A stretch of DNA of 64,000 nucleotides from Bimastos eiseni. Taxonomy: Eukaryota > Annelida > Clitellata > Crassiclitellata > Lumbricidae. The position numbers and the translations under genes are program-made. Below are positions 11,096 to 22,852 of the stretch, piece after piece (the first letter of the stretch is position 1; every line of letters starts with the position of its first letter). The notes beneath the pieces are model-generated. The model was not told the DNA's origin and made no database searches. It saw only the letters and a program-made list of their open reading frames with translations. Where the stretch lies: assembly GCA_959347315.1 (NCBI GenBank), contig OY365810.1, positions 4,385,467 through 4,449,466 of the forward strand, in the 5' to 3' direction.

Positions 11096-11449
11096 TTATT
11101 GATTCCGTTTCTGAGCATAAATCCGTTGGGCTTTTTCCTATAGTTTTCAACCATTTATTATTTAGAATATGTCCCAATCTAAGTCCAGTAATTTGAACTT
11201 CACTTTTCCTTTTAGAGGGTCCAACTTCCTTGTTTAAGGACTGTGTAACCCTTCTCGTGCCAACGATTACCAAGATCGTCAACCTCTATGTATCGAACAG
11301 TTATTTTGCTACGCTATTCAAGAACTCAAATAACAAAATAACTCCAGTGCCTCAAAATGGCCATGCTATTTCTATCAAAAGCCTATCCTCTACCCAATAA
11401 TGGACTGTAAATGCGGACAATGTCTTTAATTTGTCACTCATCTAGTCCG

Positions 11450-11832
11450 TACAGTCTCACCTGCGGTGTTACTCAAGGTTATGTTTCTGGTCATCTGTTC
11501 TTCATTCTGTACTCCACAAAATAATTTTATATCATCCGTAGATCATCATTTTTATGCTGACTATACACAACTGCGTCATTCTCCCCTCACTCACTTCCAA
11601 ATGAGTGTCAGCATGTCTTCTTCCGGTCCGTCAATCTGCCTATGACGTGGCCACTCGACCGAGATTGCCCTCCTGAAGGTTGTCACTGACATCGATACGG
11701 GTAACTACGCTCTTCTCGGCCTCCAGGAGCTTTCATCTGCATTCGATACGGTCGACCACGACATCCGATTGAGCGTCTATCGAGAACGTATGGTATCCGT
11801 TCGGTCGCTCTGGAATGGTTACGCTCCTACCA
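11450..11832 (+). mobile_element. CR1/L2-like RT fragments in scrambled order
   Basis: The segment at 11460-11600 reads CGVTQGYVSGHLFFILYST and then HHFYADYTQL, which are the VPQGSVLGPLLF and YADDTQL blocks. The segment at 11655-11832 reads HSTEIALLKVVTDID and then SSAFDTVDHD, which belongs upstream of those blocks in an intact element. The order is therefore reversed, from rearrangement or two insertions. The catalytic YADD is YADY. Confidence 0.7.
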
Positions 11833-12480
11833 GAGGTGAAACAAGGTTTTGTAAAGTGGGGGGGGGCATAATTTCAAAAAATACTGCGCGAAGCGGCAAA
11901 AAATTTTTGGGGCCCCTCCCCACTTTTGAATTTTGCCCTCCCCAAAAATTTGAATAAATGGGTGGCACAAATTACTTTACCAAAAGTCATCCTATCATAA
12001 TTATTGCATAGAAATGCGATATGCAAGACGCCTTTAAAGTATACACTATAAATTAGGCCTACTATTTTGTACAATATACAGTAAAATTGCAAGCAAATTA
12101 ATCTACTCCATCATCGTGAGGCTTGTAACATGGTCATTGGATGGATGCCAAATAGATTTCGGCTTTAACTTGCCGCAAGATTCATGTCAACGTATAAGTT
12201 ATTCATATCTAATGTTCGAGATGCATGTATGCAGACATTTCGAAGCGTCTTCACAATATATGGGGCGTGGAGTAATGGGCAACACGTTGCGCAGAACTAA
12301 AGAATCGAGTTCGAGACCCGCATCCTCAATTTCGAGGTATTATTTTCATCGATCCAACGTCCATTTATGCAAAATTATTTTAATCAATCCCGACGCATTT
12401 TAGAATTTTAAGGACTACCTTACATTATTTCGACCCGGGCCTAGCCGGGAGCTTCTGATAGTAGTCAATAATCACTCTTT
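11833..12480. other. Intergenic, no gene seen
   Basis: Contains a G-run and a C-run around 11860-11930 (imperfect inverted relation, probably the edge of a degraded element) and no coding signal. Confidence 0.4.
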
Positions 12481-13122
12481 GGGGCCGTTCACACATTATA
12501 TAACGCATAAAATCCCAAATTTTGGGCCACCCCTACCCATAATAATAACAGCAGCTGTGACTCCCATGTTATATTACAGATGCGTCACCTACCCCACCCC
12601 AGTCTACAAGCACGTTAAAAGACATACAATTGACATAATTGTATGGAGCTCTTCTGCATCTTGATAATTGGACTTTTAATGGCGCTAAATTCACTTGTAT
12701 TAATTACGGTAACTAATTGGGTAGTCGACGATCGTCACCATGTATGTACATGTAAACTTACTAATACAGCATGATAATACATGGCAGAGAAATGAGCATA
12801 ACAGTATCACACAGAATGGATTGGTTTAATATTGAACTATCAGGTATTTATCGATAAGTTCGCGGTACAACTCTACCTATTTAATAGCGTATGATGTATG
12901 CGGAGTGCGTACTACAACTGCGATTGGGTATTTAAGCAAACAGAAACTATTTACACATACAGTAGACCTACTATAGAAAATGAAATCAAACATCTTGATA
13001 ATACCTACCAAAGTAATTATTTAAAGTGAATTAATTTTAATTTAAACCAGAATCAAAACAAAGCACACAGAATTGAAGTTTAGAGAGTTTAAAGCTATGC
13101 ACAGGAAATTGTTAAAATATAT
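12481..13122. mobile_element. Partial PIF/Harbinger-like MITE
   Basis: Starts with GGGGCCGTTCACACATTATA, the terminus of the complete element at 46166-47357, and follows it through shared blocks such as TTTTAATGGCGCTAAATTCA and AGTATCACACAGAATGGATT. Similarity stops at about 13112, where the mariner-type element at 13123 begins. The right half is gone. Confidence 0.85.
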
Positions 13123-13685
13123 AACGCTTAAATTTTATTACTTGCAACGAACTATCTGACGACTGAATTAGCTCGCGGTAAAGTAAAAATTAATACGGTT
13201 TACTTAGCAGAGTTTAAAAATGTTTTGCGTAAGAGTGTTAGAATTGGTGCCTCGAAATGTGTCCCGCTTACACGGACACAAGCGCTTAGACTGGCCGATA
13301 GAAACATCAACGATCGACTGGTCAAAGCGCGCCCATTCGTCAATCAGACGCGTTTTGAGTTCGTCGACGCTGGCTATTCTGGAGCGGTAAACCTTCTCCT
13401 GCAGCACACTCCATATGCTATAGTCGACTGGGTTAAGATCCGGTGAATTCGGCGGCCACATTGTTGGCGGGATTAAGTCGGGCGTCTCTCGCTCCAGGAA
13501 AGAGACGGTGTCGCGAACTCTATGTCATCCTATTGAAAGACAAAAACCTCGCCCTGGGATATCCGGCGTTTGTCTGGCAGTAGCGTCTGGGCAAGAAGGT
13601 TTTTGGGATAGCATGGCCCATTAACTTTGACACCCGGCTCGATGAAATGGGGTTCAGTGCAGCCAAGTAATAAAATTTAAGCGTT
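13123..13685 (-). mobile_element. Internally deleted mariner element
   Basis: Inverted termini AACGCTTAAATTTTATTACT (13123) and its complement ending at 13685. The minus strand encodes the C-terminal half of a mariner transposase: MWPPNSPDLNPVDYSIW at 13411-13461 with the third catalytic aspartate in NPVD, then VYRSRIASVDELKTRL. Further upstream on that strand, in other frames, are EPGVKVNGPCYPKNLL and VFVFQ-DD-like blocks. The N-terminal DNA-binding half is missing, so it is dead. It abuts the truncated MITE, probably after inserting into it. Confidence 0.85.
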
Positions 13686-14265
13686 GCATCAAAAATTTTC
13701 ACATCTGTGTTTAACAAGGTAGTGCGGTTATATGAGTCAGGTCAGGTGGAAAATTTACATATAGCATAAATCGTCAGCTATTATGCCATCTAACTACCAA
13801 AATTTATTAAAATCTGTGGAAATTTGACTAAGTTCTGACAAAAAATAGTTTTTGCTTGGTTTACTTTGAGACACGGTGTTTTTTTTCAGGCCAACATACA
13901 GACGTGTCTGAATTACTGCATCTCGCAGACCACAGTCAATAATATTTGAAAGCAGTCACGATAATAGTTCTAGGCATACAGCTCGACTTTAGCAAATGCC
14001 GCGTTAGTTAAGTAGCTTGATGAAATACAAAACGGATAAAAGGCTGCACGCGGTGTTCTATCGTCATAAATTGCAAGCAATTAATCAGGCATTTTGCACA
14101 AAGTTTTGAAGTAAACGCTGCTGCATGACTACACCAGGTAATGAAAAGTGTGAGAGTCATGTTATTGTCTGCACGATTTCATTATACACGTGTATGGGCC
14201 TAAGACTACATAATTCACACAGAGGAAGTTTTCTTCTCCGTAGGAGCATTAACAAGCGAGTATGA
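13686..14265. other. Intergenic, no gene seen
   Basis: AT-rich sequence without coding signal between two transposons. Confidence 0.4.
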
Positions 14266-14273
14266 CATCTCAA

Positions 14274-15446
14274 CAGTGATAGGCACCAACTACTTGACTA
14301 GTAGTTAAAACTACTTCCTAACTACTTACAAAATATGTGGTTATTACTACTATTTAAATACTCTAGATGAAAAGTAGTTATAACTTCTTTTGTAACTACC
14401 ACATAAGTAGTTAACTACTTTTACGACTACTTTGCTGATGTTATGTCATGACGCATTGATAGTCACCAATTTTTTGCCAGTATTAATTGCTGATATTCAA
14501 CGTAAATAATAAAAATGATCAGAAACACAATGACATATCTAATTGTAAACTAACAAAGACAAGAACTACTAGCACGTGCGACAAAGCACCCTGATCAAAG
14601 CATAGTTTTAGCAGTTACATAAGTGAACTTGTGTAAACTGCAAAAATGTCTAGCCTACTTTTTGATAGGTACTACATTTTGATACTAAGTCCAGAACTGT
14701 AAAACTCTTAGAAAATGCTAATTTTCAAAAAGTAGTGTGTATATATATATATCATACTGCAAGTGATATACTATATCACTGTAGGTCCTATGTCTCACCT
14801 TTTGCGGTCTGCAGCAACCGTGCTTCTCCAATACCTCGTCCTCGTAGAGTACGTTGCCAATGGCTGCTCAAATCTAATGGGATCTGGTCTATCCAGCCAG
14901 TAATGGAATTCCCGTCTCTTGCCGTTGTGTCTCTGTCTCTCTCTCACCCCTGTCATTCTTGACTAGACAATCACCCCTCTCAGACCGACTTGTAACCCGG
15001 CAGCCAACTTAATGGTGGTCTTCCAGCCGAATTCTGGCCATAACCTCTCTAAGAGCGCTTTACTTTAGTTCTTATCGCGAAACAATCTCCATGTATACCA
15101 TTAATGCCTTAGGCTTTCTCTATAGTTCTGAGAGGAACCCACTTCCTCACAATAGTATGCGCAAATTTTAATGAAACAATTACATGGTGAATTTACTCAT
15201 GAGATTATTATGGGCAACGTCCATGTTTGTTGTGAAATAACATAAATTCCTGAAAGACGGAACTAGTAAATAGGAAAGAATGTAGTTAATGTGAAATATT
15301 GTAGTTAACTTAAAACTACTTGATAAAAGTAGTTATAACTATTTGTAACTACTTCTTAAAAACTGGTTATAGCTACTAGGCAACTACTTCTATAGAAGTT
15401 ATAACTACTAATTAATAACTACAGTAGTTAAAAGTGCCCACCACTG
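14274..15446. mobile_element. hAT-type element with perfect 8-bp target duplication
   Basis: CATCTCAA occurs directly before (14266-14273) and directly after (15447-15454) the element. The termini are CAGTGATAGGCACC and the complement of CAGTGGTGGGCAC. Both subterminal zones (14285-14430 and 15295-15430) are dense in the motif AGTAGTTA/TAACTACT in both orientations, a likely transposase-binding array. I see no transposase; the 1173-bp element looks non-autonomous. Confidence 0.92.
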
Positions 15447-15454
15447 CATCTCAA

Positions 15455-16336
15455 TGTACGTAGTTTGCGAACATGTTTCGCGCAGAAACTCATTTTATGT
15501 CATGTGATCCCAACCTACATGAACCACAGTGTTAGGTTGTGACTTGTAGCCTATTTCGGTTACATGACGACTGTGAGTATTGAAAACCGTTAACACTTAA
15601 AACAGATAGGTGGCTTCAGGCAGGATGCATGGCTAATTTGAGCACACAAATTAACAGCTGTACTTCAGTCGGACTTTGCATCCCTTATCATATGTAGGTA
15701 AAGGCGCATGCATGCAGTGGTCTGATAGCTGTCAAAGTAGGATGTCCGTGATGATAAATAGCGACACGTGAGCAAACAGATAAAATTCTGACAACATTTG
15801 TGACAGTACGTTAAAGACGGCTGTATGCATAACCATTTTCACTCATTCGCTAATTAATTTCAAAAATTCATATTGCGCCCCTTCTAGAAACCAACTCGTA
15901 GGTCCTACGCACAGGAAAAGATATAATACATGCAAATGTTGCATACAGGTCAGTCCAGCAGTCACGTCGTAAAGGAATATTTCTGAGAAACTGCACACAA
16001 CTGTATTTATTATGCATTTGCACTGTTTCAAGACTTTGACGTACTAAGGTACAGACTTTTCACGAAACGCGTCGTGTCTTATCTCTATTGTTCCAATTCA
16101 TGAGGTGGCAAATTTTTGAAGGTCGAAATAGTAGAGGCGAATTTGATGGTGACTAATTATCTCTCCTCATACCTCCTATAATTGTCTCATTCGAGCCTGC
16201 GTCTGCCCACAGAATCTATCTTTTTAGAAAATAGCTTAAAATGTGGGTGCTAAGTCACACCGAGCATTAGAATTTGCGCTGAATCGCTGATAGCAACACG
16301 TTCTTGTATCACTTGCTACCGACTCTATAGAAAACG
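15455..16336. other. Intergenic, no gene seen
   Basis: No supported gene, repeat family or RNA was recognised. Confidence 0.4.
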
Positions 16337-16381
16337 TCGTAATTAACAAGACACCATAATATGGTGTCTTGTTAACTACGA
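16337..16381. repeat. Near-perfect hairpin
   Basis: 21-base arms centred on ACACCAT-AAT-ATGGTGT pair with one mismatch; the loop is three bases. Confidence 0.88.
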
Positions 16382-16429
16382 TATATTATTATAACAATAA
16401 TATAATAATATATATAGACTGGTGCCTGG

Positions 16430-19400
16430 TCATTGTCTGGAGTGGCCTCGTGTGGGTTGCACGCACGTTGTTTCACTCACAGGATTTTAACCTCATTTTC
16501 GTTCGTTTTTCTGGTCTTTCAACGTTTTGACCGGTTTGGTTTGTATTAATGCCTGTTTGTGACACCGGCTCTGTCGTGGTTTCTGCGCTTATCGTCCTTT
16601 TGGACGTTTTTGGACGGTTTTGTTAGCATTTCGTAAGGATTCACCTGGCCTACATACGCGCATGCGCACGTCGAATTGGCAGGCGTATTTGTTTACAACC
16701 CATATTCACTCACCTGTTCCTGCCCAATAGATTTCATATCCTAAAATACCTGTACGCTGGTATTTCCCTGTCTGTTGTGCACTATACGTTCGGGTGCGCT
16801 GGTCACCTTTGAGGTCATGCCCCGCATCTGGCGCATGACTATTTTTAGAGTGGACCTATGAGAGTTCATTTCTGTAAGGGTTGTCACGGATGTCTCAGCC
16901 CGAGAGAAAACTAAAACCCAAAGGCACTTGGCAGCCACTGCTTGTCGGCAAGACAGCTGCACTCAAGAGGGGCTCTGGTTCACCTTCACGGCCCTAGGGA
17001 TAGCCCCTGCTCGGGGTCCAATTGTCTGCCGCTGGAGCGCTTAGCGAGCGGAGCGGCGCCGTCCGACACGGATGGAGGAGTCGACGGCGGGGCCGAGGGG
17101 CACCAGATGAATACACCCTTCGCGGTTTCGTCGATGTTACCCACCTGGCCTGTGATGACTGCTGCTGCGGGCCGCGCTGCAGATATTTCACACCCAGAGT
17201 CCCGCGGGCCTCTTCTCAGGCGCATTTGTAAGGGGGCCCGCCCAGCTTGCGCTCAGGCTTTGACCTCGACTCTCCTCAACATATGCAGAAGACCACAATC
17301 CACAAAAACTTGGCTGACCTTGCTTGAATTCGCCCCCTCGATCCTCGTTCAACCATCAAGGGCGGGTAGACGTCGCAACATGACAACTGTGATTAAGAAC
17401 CAGACCGAAAAATGGTTGTCGGACCCTGAATCACTCAGAGAGGAATTGGGTCACGCGGGATATCGGACTAGTCGCCGGAAAAAAAGTGAAATGCTGCTGG
17501 TTGCCATTAACTCCAAACTAGAGGACGGCAATATAAGGGCGGCGGCGCGTATTTTGTGCGAGGGTGGGCAACCGGCTCTTGTAAACGAAGATAATCTCCA
17601 ACTACTGCAAGAAAAACATCCTAAGGATCCCTTTCCGGAGGCCCTCGAGAGTCTACCAGACCCTGCTGCGGTCGGAGCGTGGCAGGCGACGGCTGAGGAT
17701 GTACTAGAGGCGATCCGCACATTTCCGACGGGATCAGCTGGTGGCCCGGACGGATTTAGACCGGACCACTTGAAGGACCTGGATGGATTCGGCGGGGCGG
17801 CGCAGCCTCTTGTCGAGGCCCTTGCAGATTTTACAAACTTGCTGCTCCGTGGTGACTGCCCCCTCGAAGTTAGACCAATTTTGTTTGGCGGCAACATGAT
17901 CGCCCTGAATAAAGACTCGGGGAACTCAGGCCTATTGCTGTGGGCTACGTATGGCGAAGATTGGCGGCCAAATGCGCCAACAAACAAGCTAACATCTCAT
18001 TTTGCACCTCTTCAACTGGGAATCCAATCCAATCAAGTGCTGGTGAAGCTAGACTTCACCAACGCCTTCAACTTTCATCGACGAGACATCATGCTTGAGT
18101 CTGTGCATAAAGTGATCCCTGAGATTTACCCGTTTGCCTTCCAGGCATATTCGGCCTCCACAGTTCTTAAGTTCGGCCATCTGATCCTATCATCGCAGAT
18201 GGACCCTCAGCAAGGGGACTCACTGGGCCCACTTCTTTTCAGCTTGCCCCTCCATCCGGTGCTGCAGTCACTCGATTCAGAGCTAAGGATTGGCTTCTTT
18301 AATGACTTGACTTTGGGCGGATCCGCTGAGGCCGTGATCCGGGATGTGTCGGTAGTGGCCGGATTGGAAACACGGATGGGTCTTCAACTTAATCCACATA
18401 AATGCGAAATCTTCATGCCAGAGGCGTCGTCCGCATCAATATGCCCACTGCCAAGCTACACTAGGGTGGACGCGACCGCGATGAACCTTTTGGGAGCCCC
18501 CTTGTTTCGGGGTGACGCTCTATACGCCGCCCTGAACGGCCAACGTGATGCGCATCGGAGGGCAATGGACAGATTGCGGCGTTTGCCTTCACAGAACGCC
18601 CTGCTTCTTCTGCGTTCGTCCTTTGGAGCTTCTAGGCTCAGCTACCTCCTCCGGTGCTCTCCGTGTTTCGACCACCCTACATTTGGGACACTTGACGGAC
18701 TGCAGAGGCTGGGCCTGGAAGCAATTGTAAATTGCAATCTGAACAACATCCAGTAGTTGCAGGCCTCGATTCCTATCAGAGATGGTGGACTCGGCATCCG
18801 TAGGGTTGTCTCGTTGGCTTCTGCTGCCTATTTGGCCTCAGCCGCAGCGACTTTCGGATTGCAAACCACCATCCTCTCGGCTGAATTGACGGCTCCAGAT
18901 AGATACGGGAGGGAACTGTTGGAGTCCCGCCGTGGATCTTTGCCCGAGGTGATACATCCAATGCCAATCAAGCAGAGCATCTGGGATCGACCACTCATTG
19001 ATATCAACAAAACGAAGATCCGCCGACACGCCTGCGACTTGGTCAATGGAGCCAGGTTAGACGCAGCTTGCAGCCCTCACGCAGAAGGGACCTGCGTCGG
19101 TTCAGGCGGCAGCCTGCAAAACTCTAAAATACGGTGGACTACCTGCCTCCTATGATTTCCAACCGCTCGCTATTGAGACAATGGGCCGTTTCAACCCCAC
19201 GGCGTTGGATTTCATCAGCGAAATCGGTAGTCGGATTTCTCTTATAAGTGGCGACAGACGTGAGACGACCTTTCTTTTTCAGCGCATTTCTGTTTGCATC
19301 CAACGCTACAACCTAGTCGCTTTCATGGGCACCTTTCCGTTGACCACAGAAGACGAGACCTGACCCTCCGGACAATAAAATCTGTACATTAATAATTTCT

Positions 19401-19440
19401 AAGTCCCTGGGGGAATAAAGTACCTCAGGGCAAAAAAAAA
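16430..19440 (+). mobile_element. Non-LTR retrotransposon, pseudogenised
   Basis: The GC-rich unit contrasts with the AT-rich surroundings and ends in an A-run at 19432-19440 after a short 3'UTR. Reverse transcriptase blocks are in order: SAGGPDGFRPDHLKDL, a fingers block shifted to another frame (LRPIAVGYVWRRLAAKCAN at about 17925-17980), LVKLDFTNAFN, QQGDSLGPLLFSL, the catalytic FFND (18295-18306) and LQLNPHKCEIF. A C-terminal block ends in VCIQRYNLVAF. The 5' boundary is approximate. I cannot place the clade with certainty. Confidence 0.85.
16942..19363 (+). pseudogene. Reverse transcriptase-like polyprotein, broken
   Basis: The main frame (16942-18756) looks long but is not intact. The LRPI fingers block lies in another frame around 17925-17980, so at least two compensating indels occur there and the neighbouring segment LLLWATYGEDWRPN is nonsense. 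The catalytic motif expected as Y-x-D-D reads FFND, with the first metal-binding aspartate lost. A tryptophan codon became TAG at 18754-18756, after which the frame continues with SIPIRDGGLGIRR. A further frameshift near 19115 separates the C-terminal block (19181-19363). It cannot produce an active enzyme. Confidence 0.85.
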
Positions 19441-19500
19441 TATATATAATATAATAAAAATTATTATTTATAATAATATATAATAATATTAATATTACAA
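19441..19500. repeat. AT microsatellite at LINE tail
   Basis: TATATAATATAATAATA-type low-complexity DNA directly after the A-tail of the retrotransposon. Confidence 0.7.
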
Positions 19501-19587
19501 CCAATTTTCTGCATGGATGATTAGGGATTGGTTGCCACACTTAATACTTCTATTTTTTCTTTCAGTCGGACATCGTTTCGTAGAATC

Positions 19588-19858
19588 ATGGAGGACGCAT
19601 ATGATTTGTCAAATATGAAGACACTTTTCCAAAGATGTGCTCATGTCAATTATTACATTATTGCTTGCCTACGAGCTGCAAAGGCATTGGACATGCTCCA
19701 AGTGAGCCAGCTTTCTGACGAAACTTCTCTCATCAAACGAAATAATATAGTATTTGATTGGATCGACAAAAATCAATCATTCCGTGACATTTTTTGTCAA
19801 GTAATGGAGGAAAATGAACAAGTGCATGTATCCAATCTACTGAAAGAAATACGAAGCG
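19588..19858 (+). CDS. Gene B, first CARD exon with start codon
   Basis: A strong acceptor (TTTTTTCTTTCAG, ending at 19565) is followed by 22 bases of leader and ATG at 19588. Genes C and E have the same layout (AG, 14 bases, ATG), so the ATG is chosen by analogy and the true first exon is non-coding and upstream. The 90-residue product has the CARD helix pattern (NYYIIACLRAAKALDML, a central NNIVFDWIDK helix, FRDIFCQVMEE, QVHVSNLL). The exon ends in phase 1 at GTAAGC. Its role should be CARD-CARD recruitment. Confidence 0.78.
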
Positions 19859-20939
19859 GTAAGCTTTAAAGCATCGGTTGTAATTTTTTTTCTTTTTTGA
19901 TCCATGGTAGGTGTCCAATGCACTTTGTTTACAGAGACCAATGCCGTTGCACACTTCCTTGGTATCGAAGTTGTACATAAATGTATACAACCCCGATCCC
20001 TGTAACAAGAGTTTGCCTTGTTTGTGCATTGGGCTGCTGTCGTCTTCCATCTTTATTGCCTATGCATATGCTCCCATTCGACCGACCCACCCCTTGTTTC
20101 CAGGCAAGGAACTGGCTCTGCTGCTGCAATTAGAAACGAGTTAGCGGTTTAACTACAGAGTTTACTTTGTCCTATCCCTCCTCTCTTGAGGTACCCATTG
20201 GGCAGTGGGGGCAAGCTTTATTGTGATGACGACCTGTTCTCGTCATGCCACAACTCCGTCACTATGTAAGTGAGCAGTTTTTCAAGGAGATGGTGTCGTC
20301 ACTCACCGTCCCACTGCACCCTGGTGGAGTTGTCTCTGTTTTTCCGCGACTGCTTATTCGTCGGGGACAAATCCCGCCTATTTCGCAGCTACCCTTCATA
20401 CAGAAGGGCATGAAGCCATCCGCCACCTGTGGACGAACTGGAGATGCAGTTCAGCTTTGCAGTGTTTTAACAATGCTTCAGCATTGTTAAAACACTGCAA
20501 AGCTAATAAATTTTTTTAGAGTTTTCTTGTACCAACAGATTAAACAATCGAATGTTGACCTGCCACCAAAAATAGTAAGATCAACAACAGCAGGGAGCGC
20601 AAGGTTACCTTGCCATTTATTATTATTGGTTGAAAGCGTAATCCTCTATCAAAAAAGATGAAAGCATTTGCGCGGTTATATACTATTTTGACTTACAGGA
20701 ACCACATATTGGTTTAGATGTAGTTTGCCTAAGAATGTACTGTGCTAGATATTAAGACAGAAAACCTTTCGGCAGCTCTTCATACTGTCCATAATAATAT
20801 CAATTCTACTACTGTTGATATCTGCATCCACTTTTGCCCATTCCTTGGCCGAATAAATCATACACCGACGATTACTGATTTGATTAATTTAATTTCGTCA
20901 GCATCAATTTATTTAAATTTGATACAATTGACCTCACAG
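19859..20939. other. Gene B intron 1
   Basis: Non-coding between CARD1 and CARD2. It holds the perfect hairpin at 20453-20504. Short open frames (for example 19911-20144) have no relative in the other genes. Confidence 0.6.
20453..20504. repeat. Perfect 24-bp hairpin
   Basis: AGCTTTGCAGTGTTTTAACA begins the left arm. The 24-base arm at 20453-20476 is exactly complementary to 20481-20504, with loop TTCA. It lies inside intron 1 of gene B. It could be a recent template-switch inversion or a small-RNA hairpin. The very short loop argues against a standard microRNA. Confidence 0.95.
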
Positions 20940-21228
20940 GGCCTCATATTCCACTTTCGCAATTGCGATACAATCGACTAGAAAGCATCACACCAAAACT
21001 AATGCTAATAATTAGAAATGACGAAGAATTAATCGCCAAACTAAGGGCAATGGGCGCTATCAGTGAGATCGATCGTCAGGATATAACACAAGAGAAGAAG
21101 GAATACAAAAAAATTGGAATTTAATCGAAGCCATTCTCAGAAGAAGCGATTATGCCTTCGACTGCTTCGAGAAAGCTCTTAGCAAGAAAGCTCGTGGCAA
21201 GATAATGTCGCAAATTACCTCCACGAAG
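20940..21228 (+). pseudogene. Gene B, decayed CARD2 exon
   Basis: The acceptor CCTCACAG and donor GTAAGTACATG are intact and the exon starts in phase 1 like its homologues in C and E. Its 289 bp is 4 bp longer than their 285 bp. It reads IPLSQLRYNRLESITPK and later EELIAKLRAMGAIS in frame, then reaches TAA at 21122 after KKIGI. The homologous sequence resumes in another frame (LIEAILRRSDYAFDCFEKAL) and shifts again before the end (DNVANYLHEG). If skipped, the phase 1/1 layout would join CARD1 to TRADD-N in frame. Confidence 0.8.
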
Positions 21229-22006
21229 GTAAGTACATGTAACTTGGATATTACGTCATTTACTTCGTTGTGCATTGTAGGTCTATAGGCTTATATTGCA
21301 ACTGACACATAAAGAATTTTAGAAATGAATGTCAGAAACATATCCATACACTTTACGGTTGGTCAAAGGCTAATTGCAAGGTTTGGAAAGTACACCATAT
21401 GCTGAGTTTTCTTAGATTGTCGTATCACTATGAAAATAGTCCTGGTTTGAAATCATCATTCTGACTTTGCAAAGTGTTTCTATTAGGAAATTAAACAGAT
21501 ATGTAATCCTGATTACGATGTCAACCACACTGTGGAGCAAAATATATACTTTTAAAATTAATTGATTGCTGTAATGGGTTGATAGGAATATAATTATTTG
21601 ATATTGATTTAGCATTGCAAATAAAATTAACAATCAAATTTCATTGTAAGACTGATGTTTAGATTTATAAACACTGAAATTAATGTAATATGAAACAGAC
21701 TTATCAGGCAAGCAAGACTGGGTCAAACACAATACCAAATTAACCTGAAATCACGATATATATAATTATGAATTTACATGATTGCAATTGTGTTAAGATG
21801 ATTACATTTAATCTTTTTGCAGAATTATTTATTTTTCATGCATACAAAATATAATTTTAAAATTCATGATTTGATGCTTCACTGAAAATACTCTTATTTT
21901 GAATTTCAAGCGTCATTGGATCCCGCATCATTTCGAGTAGTCGTTGTTGAATTATTGGAATTTATTTAATATATTAAGTTTAGAGAAATGTTGTATTGTT
22001 TTACAG

Positions 22007-22393
22007 GACAAATGATTACTGTTCACTCAAGTACAAATCAACCTGAGAAAGATAGAATCATGTCAGAGCTAATTAATAGGACAATTTTGGAAGAGACAAA
22101 GGATCCTTTGTCATCTGAAGAGAAAATCCTTACAGCGATCAATGGATTCAACATTCACCCAGTTGCAACAAAACCAGGACAAAGCATTGTGTTCTTCTTC
22201 TACTCTAGAACAGTCAATAGCATGATCAAATTTACCGAACTGTTCATCTCTGGAGATTTACAAAATATGATTCAAGTCATCATGAATCGTCTTTTGTTGA
22301 AGATTGATCCGAAAAACAAGGAACAACTGACAGCAAGACTTAGCTTAGACGAAACAGAAATTGTTGCTATTGAGAAATTTTCAGGAATTGAAG
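22007..22393 (+). CDS. Gene B, TRADD-N-like domain exon
   Basis: One 387-bp exon, phase 1 at both ends, with acceptor TTGTTTTACAG and donor GTGAAT. The core is KPGQSIVFFFYSRTVNSM, followed by FTELFISGDLQNMIQVIMNR and then an acidic end with ETEIVAIEKFSGIEG. The order (beta strand GQSIV, helix with a F-G-L pattern, second helix, Leu-rich strand, D/E-rich tail) matches the N-terminal domain of TRADD, which binds TRAF proteins in vertebrates. The match is from memory of the family and not a search. All four copies in the window share it. Confidence 0.68.
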
Positions 22394-22744
22394 GTGAATA
22401 CCTACTATCTCAATTGTTTGCACGTGTGATAGATATACTGTAGCTCAACTGCAATTGGACTTCTCCGCTGCAGATTTCTTTCCACACAGTTCAACAATTA
22501 ATGTAACTATGCAGTAAAGTTAATTCTACAAATGGGCTAATACCATTCGTGCTGCGTTAGTTAACTTCAGCTGATGTTAATTAAGATATGGCCTAATCAA
22601 CGATTTTTTTAATTAGCTGATTTAGTACCACATTTTTTATTATAATTGACACTTCACAACTTATCATAGACTTACAAATTAAAGATTTGGATTAGGACTG
22701 AAACTCACTCTCGTTGAAAATGAAATAAATTATTACTGTCACAG
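22394..22744. other. Gene B intron
   Basis: AT-rich intron with no other feature seen. Confidence 0.6.
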
Positions 22745-22852
22745 ATTGGATGCCCGTTGAGTTGGAAGAGGCAGCATCCGGATTTCGCATTCACTACAGT
22801 GCGGAGACACAAACGGAACCCCAACTTCAAGATAAGGATTCATATGTCCATG
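22745..22852 (+). CDS. Gene B, linker exon with TQT motif
   Basis: 108 bp, phase 1 to phase 1, acceptor ACTGTCACAG, donor GTGAGA. It encodes DWMPVELEEAASGFRI and then SAETQTEPQLQDKDSYVHG. It is homologous to the gene E exon at 59281 (DWVSTKLERASSLSS, donor GTGAGA). It has no fold signature. TQT is the core of dynein light chain (LC8) binding motifs, and genes C and E have the same TQT in another linker exon. Confidence 0.7.

Noticed and set aside
17451..17987. A 178-codon minus-strand frame
   Set aside because: It is the shadow of the reverse transcriptase-like frame on the plus strand.
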